A stretch of DNA of 64,000 nt from the NCBI GenBank assembly GCA_038502395.1, contig JARJIL010000009.1, forward strand, positions 21,193,647 through 21,257,646, in the 5' to 3' direction. This stretch comes from Dittrichia graveolens. Lineage: Eukaryota > Streptophyta > Magnoliopsida > Asterales > Asteraceae. Positions 11,327 to 21,150 of the stretch are shown in pieces (position 1 is the stretch's first letter; the number at the start of each line of letters is the position of its first letter). Position numbers and translations under genes: made by a program. Under the pieces are notes generated by a model, which worked only from the letters and a program-made list of their open reading frames with translations, was not told the origin of the DNA and searched no databases.

Positions 11327-12912
11327 TTTTAGTCCCAAATTGAGTACACAACAACAAATGTTTGTAGAAGGGGGGGTTGAATACAAACTTTAGCTTTTTA
11401 AAATTTAAAGACACACTGATATACTTTTATATAATTCTTATTGATATTGAATCAAGAATTACATGTACTAGAAGCGGAAGTTCTAAGTACAATAAAAGGT
11501 GGCAATCTATTTGTCTAGCACATAGACAAGCAAACTCTAAAACAACCAATGTATATAGAGTGTTCAACACATGAACAAGTTTGATTCTACATAATGCTTA
11601 AACTCTACGAATTTCTCAACTGATGAGATTTTCTTTCTGTGGAGTAGAGACTTCACTGTGTTGTCTTTTGCATGTCCACCATGCATAAGTATATATAGAA
11701 ATCTTGGTGAATCCGGTTGCATGAAAGTAGGAGACAAAGAGGATGTGGAAATATAATATTTTAATTCTAAAGGTAGTGGGTGAAAAGTAAAGTTACTTTA
11801 ATCAACTGTTTGATAAAAGTAATTGTACTTTTCTGCAAAAGTGCAACCCATTCACAATATAAAATATTAAAACCCACATCTACTGTCGTGTAGAAGTTTC
11901 TTTCCCTTTCCATGCTTGTACTTTAATCAACACCATGCTTCTATTTAATTTGACTTTACCAAGTATGGGATTGCCAGCCATACTTAGTTGTTTGAACAAA
12001 TCTTCAAGATCTTCGTCTGTTTGAGGTATCATTATCCTTTTCAAGAGGATAAGATCAAACCTTTTTGTCTCATACTTGATCCAAAAAGTGCATTTTTACT
12101 TTTACAAACAAAGATCTAAGGCATAATAGAACAACACATGTTCTTCCTTTTACTTATGACTTACAATCTGAAAAGATAGTGCAGATTTGACATTTTGCAC
12201 GACTCAGCTAACAGATTGTACTAGGAACTCTGATATTCACTACTCAGTTGAAAAAACATATCAGTTGGTCACTTTTTGCTAGGACTCAGTTGATACATAT
12301 TGCTCAGCTGATCATATAGTAAGCTTAGGAGGGCACTCAGCTGATCAATAGTAAGCTTAGGAGGGCATAATCTCATGTATTTGTTTGATCAGTTGATCAA
12401 GAATGCTCAGCTGATCATTCAAATACATTAGTTTATGAGGGGAGATGACTTGTGTAAAGAAAGACTTACTTAGCTGATGCTCTGGGTCTTAGCTGATCCA
12501 TTTGTTCACTCAGTTGATGGAGTAGCTGAGCAAAGTCCTTGCTCAGCTGATGGTGTAGGTACTCAGCTGATCATCTTTCTTCACTCAGCTGATGGTGTAG
12601 GCACTCGGCTGATCAACTTTCTTCACTCAGCTGATGGTTTATTTTCCTCAGCTTATGGTCTTCTTTACTTGTTTTCTTCATCTGATGCTCCTTGGCTGAT
12701 ATCCCTTGGCTGATATATTGAGTAGGATCTGATGCTCAGGTGATGGTCAGCTGATGGTTCCATACTTAGCATATTTTTACATAAACTAATTCAAACAACA
12801 CATGTTTTAATTCTTTCTAAATCATACTGAATGTAGGGTTTGGTTATCATCAAATTCTATGTTTTAGGATAGGCAGAGTTGATTATTAAGGTGAAGTGAT
12901 TATCTCCCAACA
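11327..12912 (-). repeat. Copia-1 5' LTR
   Basis: About 1.59 kb. Minus strand starts TGTTGGGAGATAATC and ends GGGACTAAA (terminal CA altered). It aligns along its length with the solo LTR 45076-46613. Its upstream half (12190-12760) is packed with CTCAGCTGATCA-type repeats, including at least ten exact AGCTGAT. Confidence 0.88.
12190..12760 (-). repeat. AGCTGAT repeat array in the copia LTR
   Basis: At least ten exact AGCTGAT words plus CAGTTGAT and GGCTGAT variants, several spaced about 20-25 bases apart. The core CAGCTG is palindromic and is often followed by TGATCA, also palindromic. The array lies near the 5' side of the LTR in the element's own orientation. Confidence 0.8.
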
Positions 12913-12988
12913 CATATCATATTAATAATTCACGTCTAACATACCCAAGCCTACGTATCTACTAGGCCCAAATGCGGGATGTTACATC
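12913..12988 (-). repeat. Start of the Gypsy-3 3' LTR, truncated
   Basis: Minus strand reads TGTAACATCCCGCATTTGGG, the same opening as the Gypsy-3 5' LTR at 27464 (TCTAACATCCTCGATTTGGG). Only about 76 bases remain before the copia LTR begins. Confidence 0.75.
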
Positions 12989-14339
12989 ATGAACTTTGCT
13001 TCTGTTGATGGCCCTTTATGGCTCAAAGTATCCGCTACAACGTTGCCTTTACCCGGGTGGTAACGGATTTCACAATCCTAGTCTTTACTTAACTCCAACC
13101 AACGTCGCTGCCGCATGTTGAGTTCTTTCTGAGAAAAGTCATACTGTAGGCTTTTGTGATCAGTGCATATCACACACTTCGTGCCATAAAGGTAATGCCT
13201 CCATAACTTCAGTGCAAACACCACAACAGCAAGTTCAAAATCATGGGTTGGGTAGTTCTTTTCGTGAGATTTCAATTGCCAAGAGGCATAAGCAATCACT
13301 TTATCTCTCTGCATGAGGACATAACCCAAACCTGCATATGAGGCATCACAATAGACAGTGAAGTCCTCCGAACCATCAGGCAAGGTGAGAATCGGAGCTT
13401 CACACAATAATCGCTTTAAGGCCTGAAAATCTTCCTCTTGAGCTTCTGACCAAACAAACGCTACATCCTTACGAGTCAGTTTGGTCAACGGACCCGCAAG
13501 TTTAGAGAAATTGCAAATAAATCGCCGATAGTAGCCAGCCAAGCCAAGGAAACTTTTAATTTTGGAAGGAGTTGTAGGAACCCCTCAATTCATCACAGCC
13601 TTCACCTTAGCCGGATCTACTTTGACACCATCTTGACAAATGACATGGCTAAGGAAATGCACTTGCCTAAGCCAGAATTCACACTTAGAAAATTTGGCGT
13701 ACAATTGTTCTAGTTTAAGAGTTTCGAGAACCTGACGAAGATGGAGCTCATGATCAGCTCCAGTCTTCGAATAGACAAGAATATCATCGATGAAAACAAT
13801 CACGGATCTATCAAGAAATGGATGACAAACACGATTCATTAGATCCATGAAGATAGCAGGAGCATTGGTTAAGCCGAACGGCATAACCAAGAATTCGTAA
13901 TGACCGTAACGTAACGAGTTCGAAACGCAGTTTTCGGAATATCTTCTTCATGAACTCGCACTTGATGATACCCCGAACAGAGATCGATCTTAGAAAAATA
14001 CTTAGCTCCCTGCAATTGATTGAAGAGATCGTCGATTCGCAGAGGGGGGTACTTATTCTTTACAGTTTGCTTGTTAAGCTCCCTGTAATCTATACACATA
14101 CACATCATTCCATCCTTCTTCTTGACGAATAACACGGGAGCTCCCCAAGGCGAGGAACTCAGACGGATGAAACCTTTCTCAAGTAACTCCTGAATTTGAG
14201 TCATCATCTCGCGAATTTCAGAAGGAGCGAGACGATACGGAGATCTAGCTACAAGTGTAGCTCTAGGAATAAGTTTGATTTTATACTCGACGTCTCTGAC
14301 CAGAGGTAAACCCGGAAGTTCTTCGGGAAATACTTCAGG
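12989..14339 (-). pseudogene. Gypsy-3 pol: RT and RNase H, no integrase
   Basis: Minus-strand pol beginning at the PEVFPEELPGLP linker at 14339, directly beside the Gypsy-2 insertion. RT motifs CIDYRELN, MPFGLTNAP and the catalytic FIDDIL (about 13785-13800) are present. RNase H has YCDASYAG (about 13350) and CTDHKS (about 13160) and ends near the HPGKGNVVAD motif at 13050. The 3' LTR begins immediately after, so integrase and chromodomain are absent. Frame breaks lie near 13585 and 13890. The reading is continuous with the protease section at 23457 once the inserted element and one copy of its target duplication are set aside. An element without integrase would depend on another for movement. 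Confidence 0.85.
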
Positions 14340-14344
14340 ATAAT
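14340..14344. repeat. Left target-site duplication of Gypsy-2 (ATAAT)
   Basis: ATAAT precedes TGTAACACC here and follows TGTTACA at 23452-23456. A 5-bp duplication is typical of LTR-element integration. Confidence 0.88.
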
Positions 14345-14675
14345 TGTAACACCCTGAATTTTAGTACAAATTTAAACATTTTGTATTTCAACAAAAACAA
14401 CATTATACAAGTATTTGTTTACATCACTGTGCGGAAGCATGTCAAATTTACAAAAGTAGGTGTTACTTGTTGACCCGAATACACGACCATTAATTACTGA
14501 TAAACAAAATAAGAGAATAATCATGTATTCCAAACATATCCATCAGGCAACAAGTAACACCTACTTTTGTAAATTTGACAAGCTTCCGCACAATGATGTA
14601 AACAAATACTTGTATAATGTTGTTTTTGTTGAAATACAAAAAGTTTAAATTTGTACTAAAATTCAGGGTGTTACA
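14345..14675 (+). repeat. Hairpin-form 5' LTR of Gypsy-2
   Basis: 14345-14472 is the near-perfect reverse complement of 14548-14675, leaving a loop of about 75 bases. The right arm is the ordinary LTR tail ending GGGTGTTACA. The left arm and loop (14345-14556) are an inverted copy of the tail of the 3' LTR (about 23240-23451). The switch lies in a CAACAAGT word found twice in that tail. The structure still begins TG and ends CA, but is 331 bases where the 3' LTR is about 2.3 kb. Confidence 0.88.
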
Positions 14676-14678
14676 AGT

Positions 14679-14691
14679 TGGTATCAGAGCC
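14679..14691 (+). promoter_or_regulatory. Gypsy-2 primer-binding site
   Basis: TGGTATCAGAGCC, the standard initiator Met-tRNA complement, four bases after the LTR end. Confidence 0.9.
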
Positions 14692-14911
14692 GACGTTTGA
14701 GAGAATCGAGCACTTTAGCTAGTGTTTGGTCTCAAACCGAGGCCGACCATTAATTGAGAATCCAAACATATCGGGTGGGCTGATGGGTTAAGTTGAGAAT
14801 TGCATGAGAGTTAGGGAAACCTTGTTCCCGATTGTGATAAACTATTGATTCTAGTGACTTAATGTGCTACATGTTGTTGTTTAAATGTGTGTAGTATACA
14901 AGATTTGAGGC

Positions 14912-16796
14912 ATGGATGCCCATAACGATGACAACTTTCTGTTTGTTCGACAAGGAGGTGATGAAATACCTCCATAGCACTCTCAACCAGGTGGGAATCC
15001 TGGTTCTCATCATACCCAACATTCTCTACCCCACTCGGGTAACCCAAATGATCAGTATTCTATGATAGCTCAACTCCTGACCCGTATTCAGGAGCTAGAA
15101 AATCAGTTGAAAAGGAACCAAGAATCCCCAAAGACCTCAACTCATGGAGAGTCTAGTGATGCCTCTATCTCAAGGAAACCCACCGTTTCCTACAAGACCT
15201 TTCTGAATTGCAAACCCCCTACCTATGAAGGTAGTGATGACCCGATTGTAACTTTCAGCTGGATTCGTGAGATGGAACAGACTTTTACCTTTTGTGATTG
15301 TGATGAGGAACACAAAGTTCCTTACTCTGTGAGACAACTGAAAGGGAGGGCTTTAGTCTGGTGGAACACTATCAAGGCAGCAATGCCTAAAGGTGAAGCT
15401 AACAGGTTAGGATGGGATGAATTCCTAGAACTGTTTCAACGGGAATTCTACACTAAAAGAGATCTGGAACACCTCAAAAGGGAGTTCCTAAATATGAAAT
15501 TGGGTGATTCAACAATGGACGAGCATGTTCGTAAGTTCAATGAACGCCTAAGCTTTGTGACCACTTGGGTCCCGGATGAAAAATCCAAAGTCAAGCGGCT
15601 TGTTGAAACCATACCTCCCGAGTACAAAATCCACATCAGAGACTGTTCCACTCTTCTTTCGGCCACTCAAAAGGCCAAGTTCCTGTTTGATGACTTCAAG
15701 GCTTCAAAACAAGCCAAGAAGTTAGTTGGTGAAAAGAGAAAGGCTGAGCCCTCTGGTGGTCAGTCTAAAAAGAAAGCAACTCCATCCTCTTCTCCAAACC
15801 CAAAAGTGATGACTCCAAACCGCAGTGATGCAGGATGTGTAGGTCTCACCACAAAGGAGACTGCACTAAAGATACTAAAGCTTGTTTCCGTTGTGGCAAG
15901 CATGGCCACGCCCCTACCAATTGCCAGTATAAGGAAAGTTTTTGTTTCACTTGTCACAAACCCGGCCATAAGCGGGTGGATCATCCTCAAAGGGAAAAGA
16001 CCCTCCAAAGGCAAAGGGGTGAGCGTTTCAAATGACTGTGGATGAAGCTCGTGAGGCTGGGGATGTAGTATCTGGTATGTTTCTATTGAATTCTACACCT
16101 GCCTACATGTTATTTGATTCTGGAGCCAATAGATCATTCATATCGTATGCTTTCTATGAGAAATTGAAATTACCTTTTTGCAAGCTTGCCAAACCTCTTG
16201 ATGTTGAAATTGCTGATGGCAAGATTATCGCTGTTACTAACATTTCTCATAGTTGTAATATTGATCTTGATGGGAGTTCTTTCCCAATTTGTTTGTTACC
16301 GGTTCATATATCTTCATTTGATGTGGTCATTGGTATGGATTGGCTTAGCGCTAATCATGCTGAAATCCTGTGTTCTAAAAAATTGATCAAGATCCCTTTG
16401 CCCAATGGTGAATATGTTATAGCTCAAGGCGAGAAGCGCAAATCCGGCTTCGAAATCTTGTCTGTCATGAAAGCTCAGAAATGTATCCAGAAGGGTTGTG
16501 AATCCTTTTTGGCGTATGTCCTTGTTGTCAAGAAGGAGAAGCAAAGTGTTGGAAATGTCATAGTTGTTAATGAATTCCCTTATGTATTTCCCGATGCTCT
16601 TCCCGGCTTACCTCCGGTTCGTGAGGTTGAGTTTCAAATTGATCTTGTTCCACGGGCAACTCCTGTTGCCAAAGCTCCCTATGGTTTAGCACTGTCTGAG
16701 ATTCGGGAAATGGTGACCCAAATCCAAGACCTTTTGGATAAGGGATTTGTGAGACCGAGTTCCTCGTCTTGGAGAGCACCGGTTATCCTTTGTTAA
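14912..16796 (+). pseudogene. Gypsy-2 gag and protease, broken
   Basis: The likely start is the ATG at 14912; a TAG at 14975 interrupts it and the same frame is open from 15062. The capsid-like region (CKPPTYEGS..., RALVWWNT near 15350) is followed by a Lys-rich linker. The frame shifts near 15800-15835, and two knuckles, CFRCGKHGHAPTNC and CFTCHKPGHKRVDH (second one ends in His), are read in the shifted frame at 15885-16000. A second shift leads to protease from 16032, with FDSGANRSF at about 16110 and GMDWL near 16335. The linker into RT (about 16570-16640) is intact, and the frame is lost again near 16790. Roles are as in Gypsy-1. Confidence 0.85.
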
Positions 16797-18712
16797 GAAA
16801 AAGGATGGTACTCTCCGGATGTGCATTGACTACCGGGAGTTGAACAAAAGAACCATCAAGAACAAATATCCACTCCCTCGCATTGATGATTTGTTTGATC
16901 AGCTTCAAGGAACTAGTTACTTTTCCAAGATTGATCTTCGTTTGGATTATCATCAGGTTCATGTTAAAGAAGATGATATTCCCAATACTGCTTTCAGGAC
17001 CCACTATGGGCATTATGAATTTCTTGTGATGCCTTTTGGTCTAACCAATGCTCCGGCGGTGTTCATGGATCTTATAAATCGGGTGTCCCGTCATTTCTTG
17101 TATAAGTTTGTGTTTGTGTTCATTGATGATATCTTGGTTTATTCTAAAACCGAGAAGGATCAGGAAGTTCATTTGCGGGAAGTTGTTGAAGTCCTTCGGC
17201 ATGAAATGATTTATGCAAAATTTTTGAAATGTGAATTCTGGCTTAGGGAAGTTCAGTTCCTTGGCCATGTTATCTGTCAAGGAGGTGTTAAAGTTGATCC
17301 TTCTAAGATTGAAGCGGTTATGAAGTGGGAGACTCTGAAATCCCTTTCCGAAATCAAGAGTTTTCTTGGTCTTACGGGTTATTACCGTCGATTCATCCGA
17401 GATTTCTCTAAGACAGCGGGGCTACTAACCAAGATGACCCGTAAAAATGTTCCTTATTCTTGGGCTGAGGCTCAGGAAAATGCTTTCCAGACTCTCAGGA
17501 AACTGTTGTGCCAAGCTCCTGTTTTATCTCTTCCTAAAGGATCACAAGATTTTGTGGTTTATAGTGATGCATCCAAGTTTGGTTTGGTATGCGTGTTGAT
17601 GCAAAGATGCAAGGTTGTTGCCTATGCTTCTCGGAAATTGAAGACTCATGAAATTACTTATCCTACGCATGATTTAGAGATGGCTGCAGTGATCTTTGCT
17701 TTGAAACTCTGGCGCCATTATCTCTATCGTACTCACTCTGTGATCTTCACCGATCATAAAAGCCTTCAACATATCTTTGACGAGAAGGAGTTGCATATGT
17801 GGCAATGCTAGTGGCTCAAGTTGATTAAGGATTATGATTATGAGATTCGGTACCACCCAGGGAAGGCTAATGTTGTGGTGGATGCTTTAAGCCGCAAAAC
17901 TCAAACGAATGCCTTGTGTTATCAATCTTTTTGAATGGAGGTGATCTCTGATTTGGTAGAAAGCTTGAAGATGGCTCAACAAGAGGCATTGAAAGAAGAG
18001 AATCTCAAAGAGGAGCAAATGATGAAACTCAAAGATCGCCTAGAAGAAGATAGTCGTGGTTTAAAGATCTTTGTGGGTCGCGTTTGGGTGCCAAAGTATG
18101 GCAGCAATCGTGACGTGATACTACATGATGCCCATCATTCTAAAATGACCGTGCATCCGGGTTTCACGAAAATGTATCATGATCTAAAAGCATTGTATTG
18201 GTGGCCCGGGATGAAAATTGATATCGCTTCTTATGTTGAGAAGTGTGCAATTTGTGCGCAAGTCAAGATCGAGCACCAACGTCCATACGGAAATCTTCAA
18301 CCTTTGGAGATCCCGGTACCATGGATTTTGTCACAAAATTGCCAAAGACGGCTAATGGACATGACATGATCTGGATCATAGTTGATCGCTTGACCAAGTG
18401 TGCTCACTTTCTGGCTACACGTGAAACAGCCTCTTTAGACTAATTGGCCAAGTTATACATGGATGAGATTGTATCTAGACATGGTGTACCTCTATCCATC
18501 GTCTCGGATAGAGATTCGAGATTCGCATCCAAGTTTTGGAGAAGCCTTCAAATAGAATTGGGTACTCGTGTCCACTTGAGTACAACCTATCACCCGCAAA
18601 CGGATGGTCAATCTAAAAGGACCATTCAAACCCTGGAAGATATGCTTCGATCGTGTGTCTTGGAATTTGGTGGGTCATGCGATTACCATCTACCGTTGAT
18701 CGAGTTTGCTTA
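16797..18712 (+). pseudogene. Gypsy-2 RT, RNase H and first part of integrase
   Basis: RT motifs CIDYRELN (about 16822), MPFGLTNAP (about 17030) and catalytic FIDDIL (about 17120); RNase H YSDASKFG (about 17563) and FTDHKS (about 17745). TAG at 17809 and TGA near 17932 break the frame. The integrase finger (HPGFTKMYHDL, CAICAQ) is at 18150-18260. A small deletion and frameshift near 18315 removes residues before the core, which resumes with MDFVTKLPK. The second core Asp (SDRDSRF, about 18508) and Glu region (QSKRTIQ, with Lys where Glu is expected, about 18610) follow. TAA at 18441 is another stop. The CACTA element interrupts the sequence at 18713. Confidence 0.83.
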
Positions 18713-20457
18713 CACTAGTACAAAAATGACCTTTAGTCACACTTTTTCCAAAACTAACCAGTCACACTTTTAATTTAAAGTGCAACTAAAGGTCATTTTT
18801 TGAATTATGTCATACTTTTAGTCACATTTAATTTTATTTGTGTGACAATTGCATAGTAAATAAATACCTTTAGTCACACTTAAACATAAAAATGTGACAA
18901 TTGCGTAGTAAGTAAATACCTTTAGTCACTCTTAAACAAAAATACGTGACAATTACTAGTCACACTCGTAAAAAGTGTGACCAAATGTCACGATATACAA
19001 CTCATATGTGAATAAAATTTGTGATGGATTTTAAAAGAGGCCATAGATATATATACGGTCACATGAAGTAATTATTTATGTGTTTATATCATGTAGTGAG
19101 TTTAGTCACATTTTTTTCAATGTAGCTAAAAGATAATACATATGGTCACATTAATTATTTGTATATGTGTTTGTATTATTCACTTAGTAAAATAAACAAA
19201 TGATGTTGTATTTCATTATGCGTAACTAAAGATGACTACTTGTCATGATAATAAAAAAAGATGTGGGAGTGTAAGCATTATACGGTGATGGTTTAATTTC
19301 CTATATGTGACTAAAGGTAAATCATGTTCTTGATAAAATGGAAAAAGTGTGACTATAGTTAAACAATAGTCATGATAAAAGAAAATTATATGACCGTAAG
19401 TAGTTGATGGTCACTTATTGAATAATTATGTGTTTTTAAGAAAAAAAACATATGACATATATTTGATTGTCACACTTAAATTATTACGGTCAATAATGAT
19501 AACAACTATTACGATTAACATAAATATGTGTGACTATACATTATAGATAGTCACACTTTTGAAAATATTATGTGACCATAAAATATTTTTAGCTATGTTT
19601 AAAGTATTTTTGTATGACTAAAATTGAATAATATTACGGATGATGTATAATTTTGTGTCAAAATCTAACAATCTGTCATGTATTAGGTTATAGCCTAGTG
19701 GTAAGCGTTTACGTGCTTTGGTGTGATGTTTGCTCATTGACCAAATGGGTTCAAGTCCTGTTAAGCACAAATATGAGTAGATTTTGGACCTGTTAAAAAA
19801 ATATTTTCAAACATTCATGTGACTATAGGTTATAGATAGTCACACTTTTGAAAATAGTGTGACCATAAAACGGTTTCAGCTATGTTTTAAGTATTTCTGT
19901 GTGACTAAAACTAAATAATATTGTCCATGATGTATAATTGTGTGTCAAAATCTAACAATCTGTCATGTATTCATACGTTCGTGTGACTATAGGTTATAGA
20001 TAGTCATATTTTTGAAAACTTTGTGTGACCATAAAACAATTTCAGCTACATTTTAAGTATTTCTGTGTGACTAAACACTAAGCAATAGTCACACTAGACT
20101 ATATTAACACACACAATATGTGACTAAAAGGTAAATGATAACCACAATTATAATAAATTTGTGTGACCATAGGTTGAACAACAATCACTCAAATAACAAA
20201 ATTGTGTGTCTCGCAAAGGTTATTGGTCACACTTTTAGATGAATATTTTGATTTAAACATGAAAAGTCCATACTCTATAGTCACACTTTTAAGCAACGGT
20301 CACATTTTTTATATGATATGGTCACTAAATTTTTGTGTGACCATAACATGCCTAAAATGGCACGATCTTTGGTCACACTTTTGATGAAAAAAATGTGTGA
20401 CCGTATGCCTATGGTCACACTTTTTTGGTGTGACTAAAGGTCATTTTTGTACTAGTA
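18713..20457. mobile_element. CACTA-1, non-autonomous CACTA transposon
   Basis: 1745 bases bounded by TTA duplications (18710-18712 and 20458-20460). The left end is CACTAGTACAAAAATGACC; the right end is its complement with one mismatch at the first base. Inverted TAGTCACAC/GTGTGACTA words recur densely throughout, the subterminal-repeat pattern of CACTA elements. There is no transposase, so movement would have needed one supplied elsewhere. Removing it with one TTA restores the spacing seen in Gypsy-1 integrase. Inside are about three tandem copies of a ~165-base unit (19525-19685, 19815-19975, 19976-20090). Confidence 0.9.
19685..19811 (+). mobile_element. tRNA-headed SINE-like insertion
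   Basis: It lies between the first and second copies of the CACTA-1 internal repeat. TAGCCTAGTGG (19691-19701) matches a pol III A box and GGTTCAAGTCC (19748-19758) matches a B box with one mismatch. It ends in an A-rich stretch. Flanking ATT words may be a short target duplication. No acceptor-stem pairing is evident, so it is not a tRNA gene. Confidence 0.55.
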
Positions 20458-20460
20458 TTA

Positions 20461-21120
20461 CATCAACTCTTACCATTCTAGCATTGGTATGCCTCTATAC
20501 GAGATGCTATATGGAAGGCGATGCCGAACCCCTACGTGTTGGCTAGAACCGGGTGAAAAGCAATATGCAGGTCCGGAAATTGTTCAATTGATAGCTGACA
20601 AGGTCAAATTTGCACTTGAAAAGCTCAAAGCCGCGCGTGATCGTCAAAAGATGTACGCGGATAAGAAGAGGAAAGCTATGACTTTTGAAGTCGGTGATCA
20701 AGTGATGCTCAAGGTTTCACCTTGGAAAGGGGTGATTCGGTTTGGGAAATGTGCTAAGTTGAGCCCGAGGTATACTGGGCCATTCAAGATTCTTAAGCGT
20801 GTCAATGAGTAAGCGTACGAAATAGAGCTACCTCCGGAATTGGAAGGTGTTCACAACACATTCCATGTTTGTAACTTCAAGAAGACCAAAGTGGAAGATA
20901 ATCAAGTCATTCCCCTCCATGAGTTGCAGGTTGATCTGAAAAAGTGATTGGTGGAAGAACCAGTTGCTATTGTGGATAGAAAGACCAAAAAGCTAAGGAA
21001 GCGGTTGATTCCTCTAGTTTTGTTTCAGTGGAAGCACAGTCAAGGTCATATCTTGACTTGGGAGACCGAAGATGACATGAAAACCCGTTACCCTCATTTG
21101 TTAAGCTAGAATTGATTCCG
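20461..21120 (+). pseudogene. Gypsy-2 integrase C-terminus and chromodomain-like tail
   Basis: Continuation of integrase after the CACTA insertion: MPLYEMLYGRRCRTP and LEPGEKQYAGPE match Gypsy-1. TAA near 20811 (CAA to TAA by comparison) and a TGA near 20945 break it. The end has a WETEDDMKTRYPHLL pattern at about 21058-21105, the chromodomain-like tail, followed by a stop and the polypurine tract. Confidence 0.82.
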
Positions 21121-21138
21121 GGGACGGAATCTTTGTAA

Positions 21139-21150
21139 GGAGGGAGGAAA
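21139..21150 (+). promoter_or_regulatory. Gypsy-2 polypurine tract
   Basis: GGAGGGAGGAAA lies directly before TGTAATACACG, the start of the 3' LTR. Confidence 0.85.

Larger units (their letters stand above)
7394..12912 (-). mobile_element. Copia-1, 5' two-thirds of a SIRE-like copia element
   Basis: Reading on the minus strand: 5' LTR (12912-11327), primer site, gag, protease and integrase, then an abrupt end near 7394 before reverse transcriptase. The internal sequence and LTR match the plus-strand element at 55177-64000 and the solo LTR at 45076. The 3' half is missing, so no target duplication can be read. The right end lies inside the start of the Gypsy-3 3' LTR. Confidence 0.85.

Noticed and set aside
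19685..19770. A functional tRNA gene
   Set aside because: A and B boxes are present, but the acceptor stem does not pair and the spacing of arms is wrong; a SINE head fits better.
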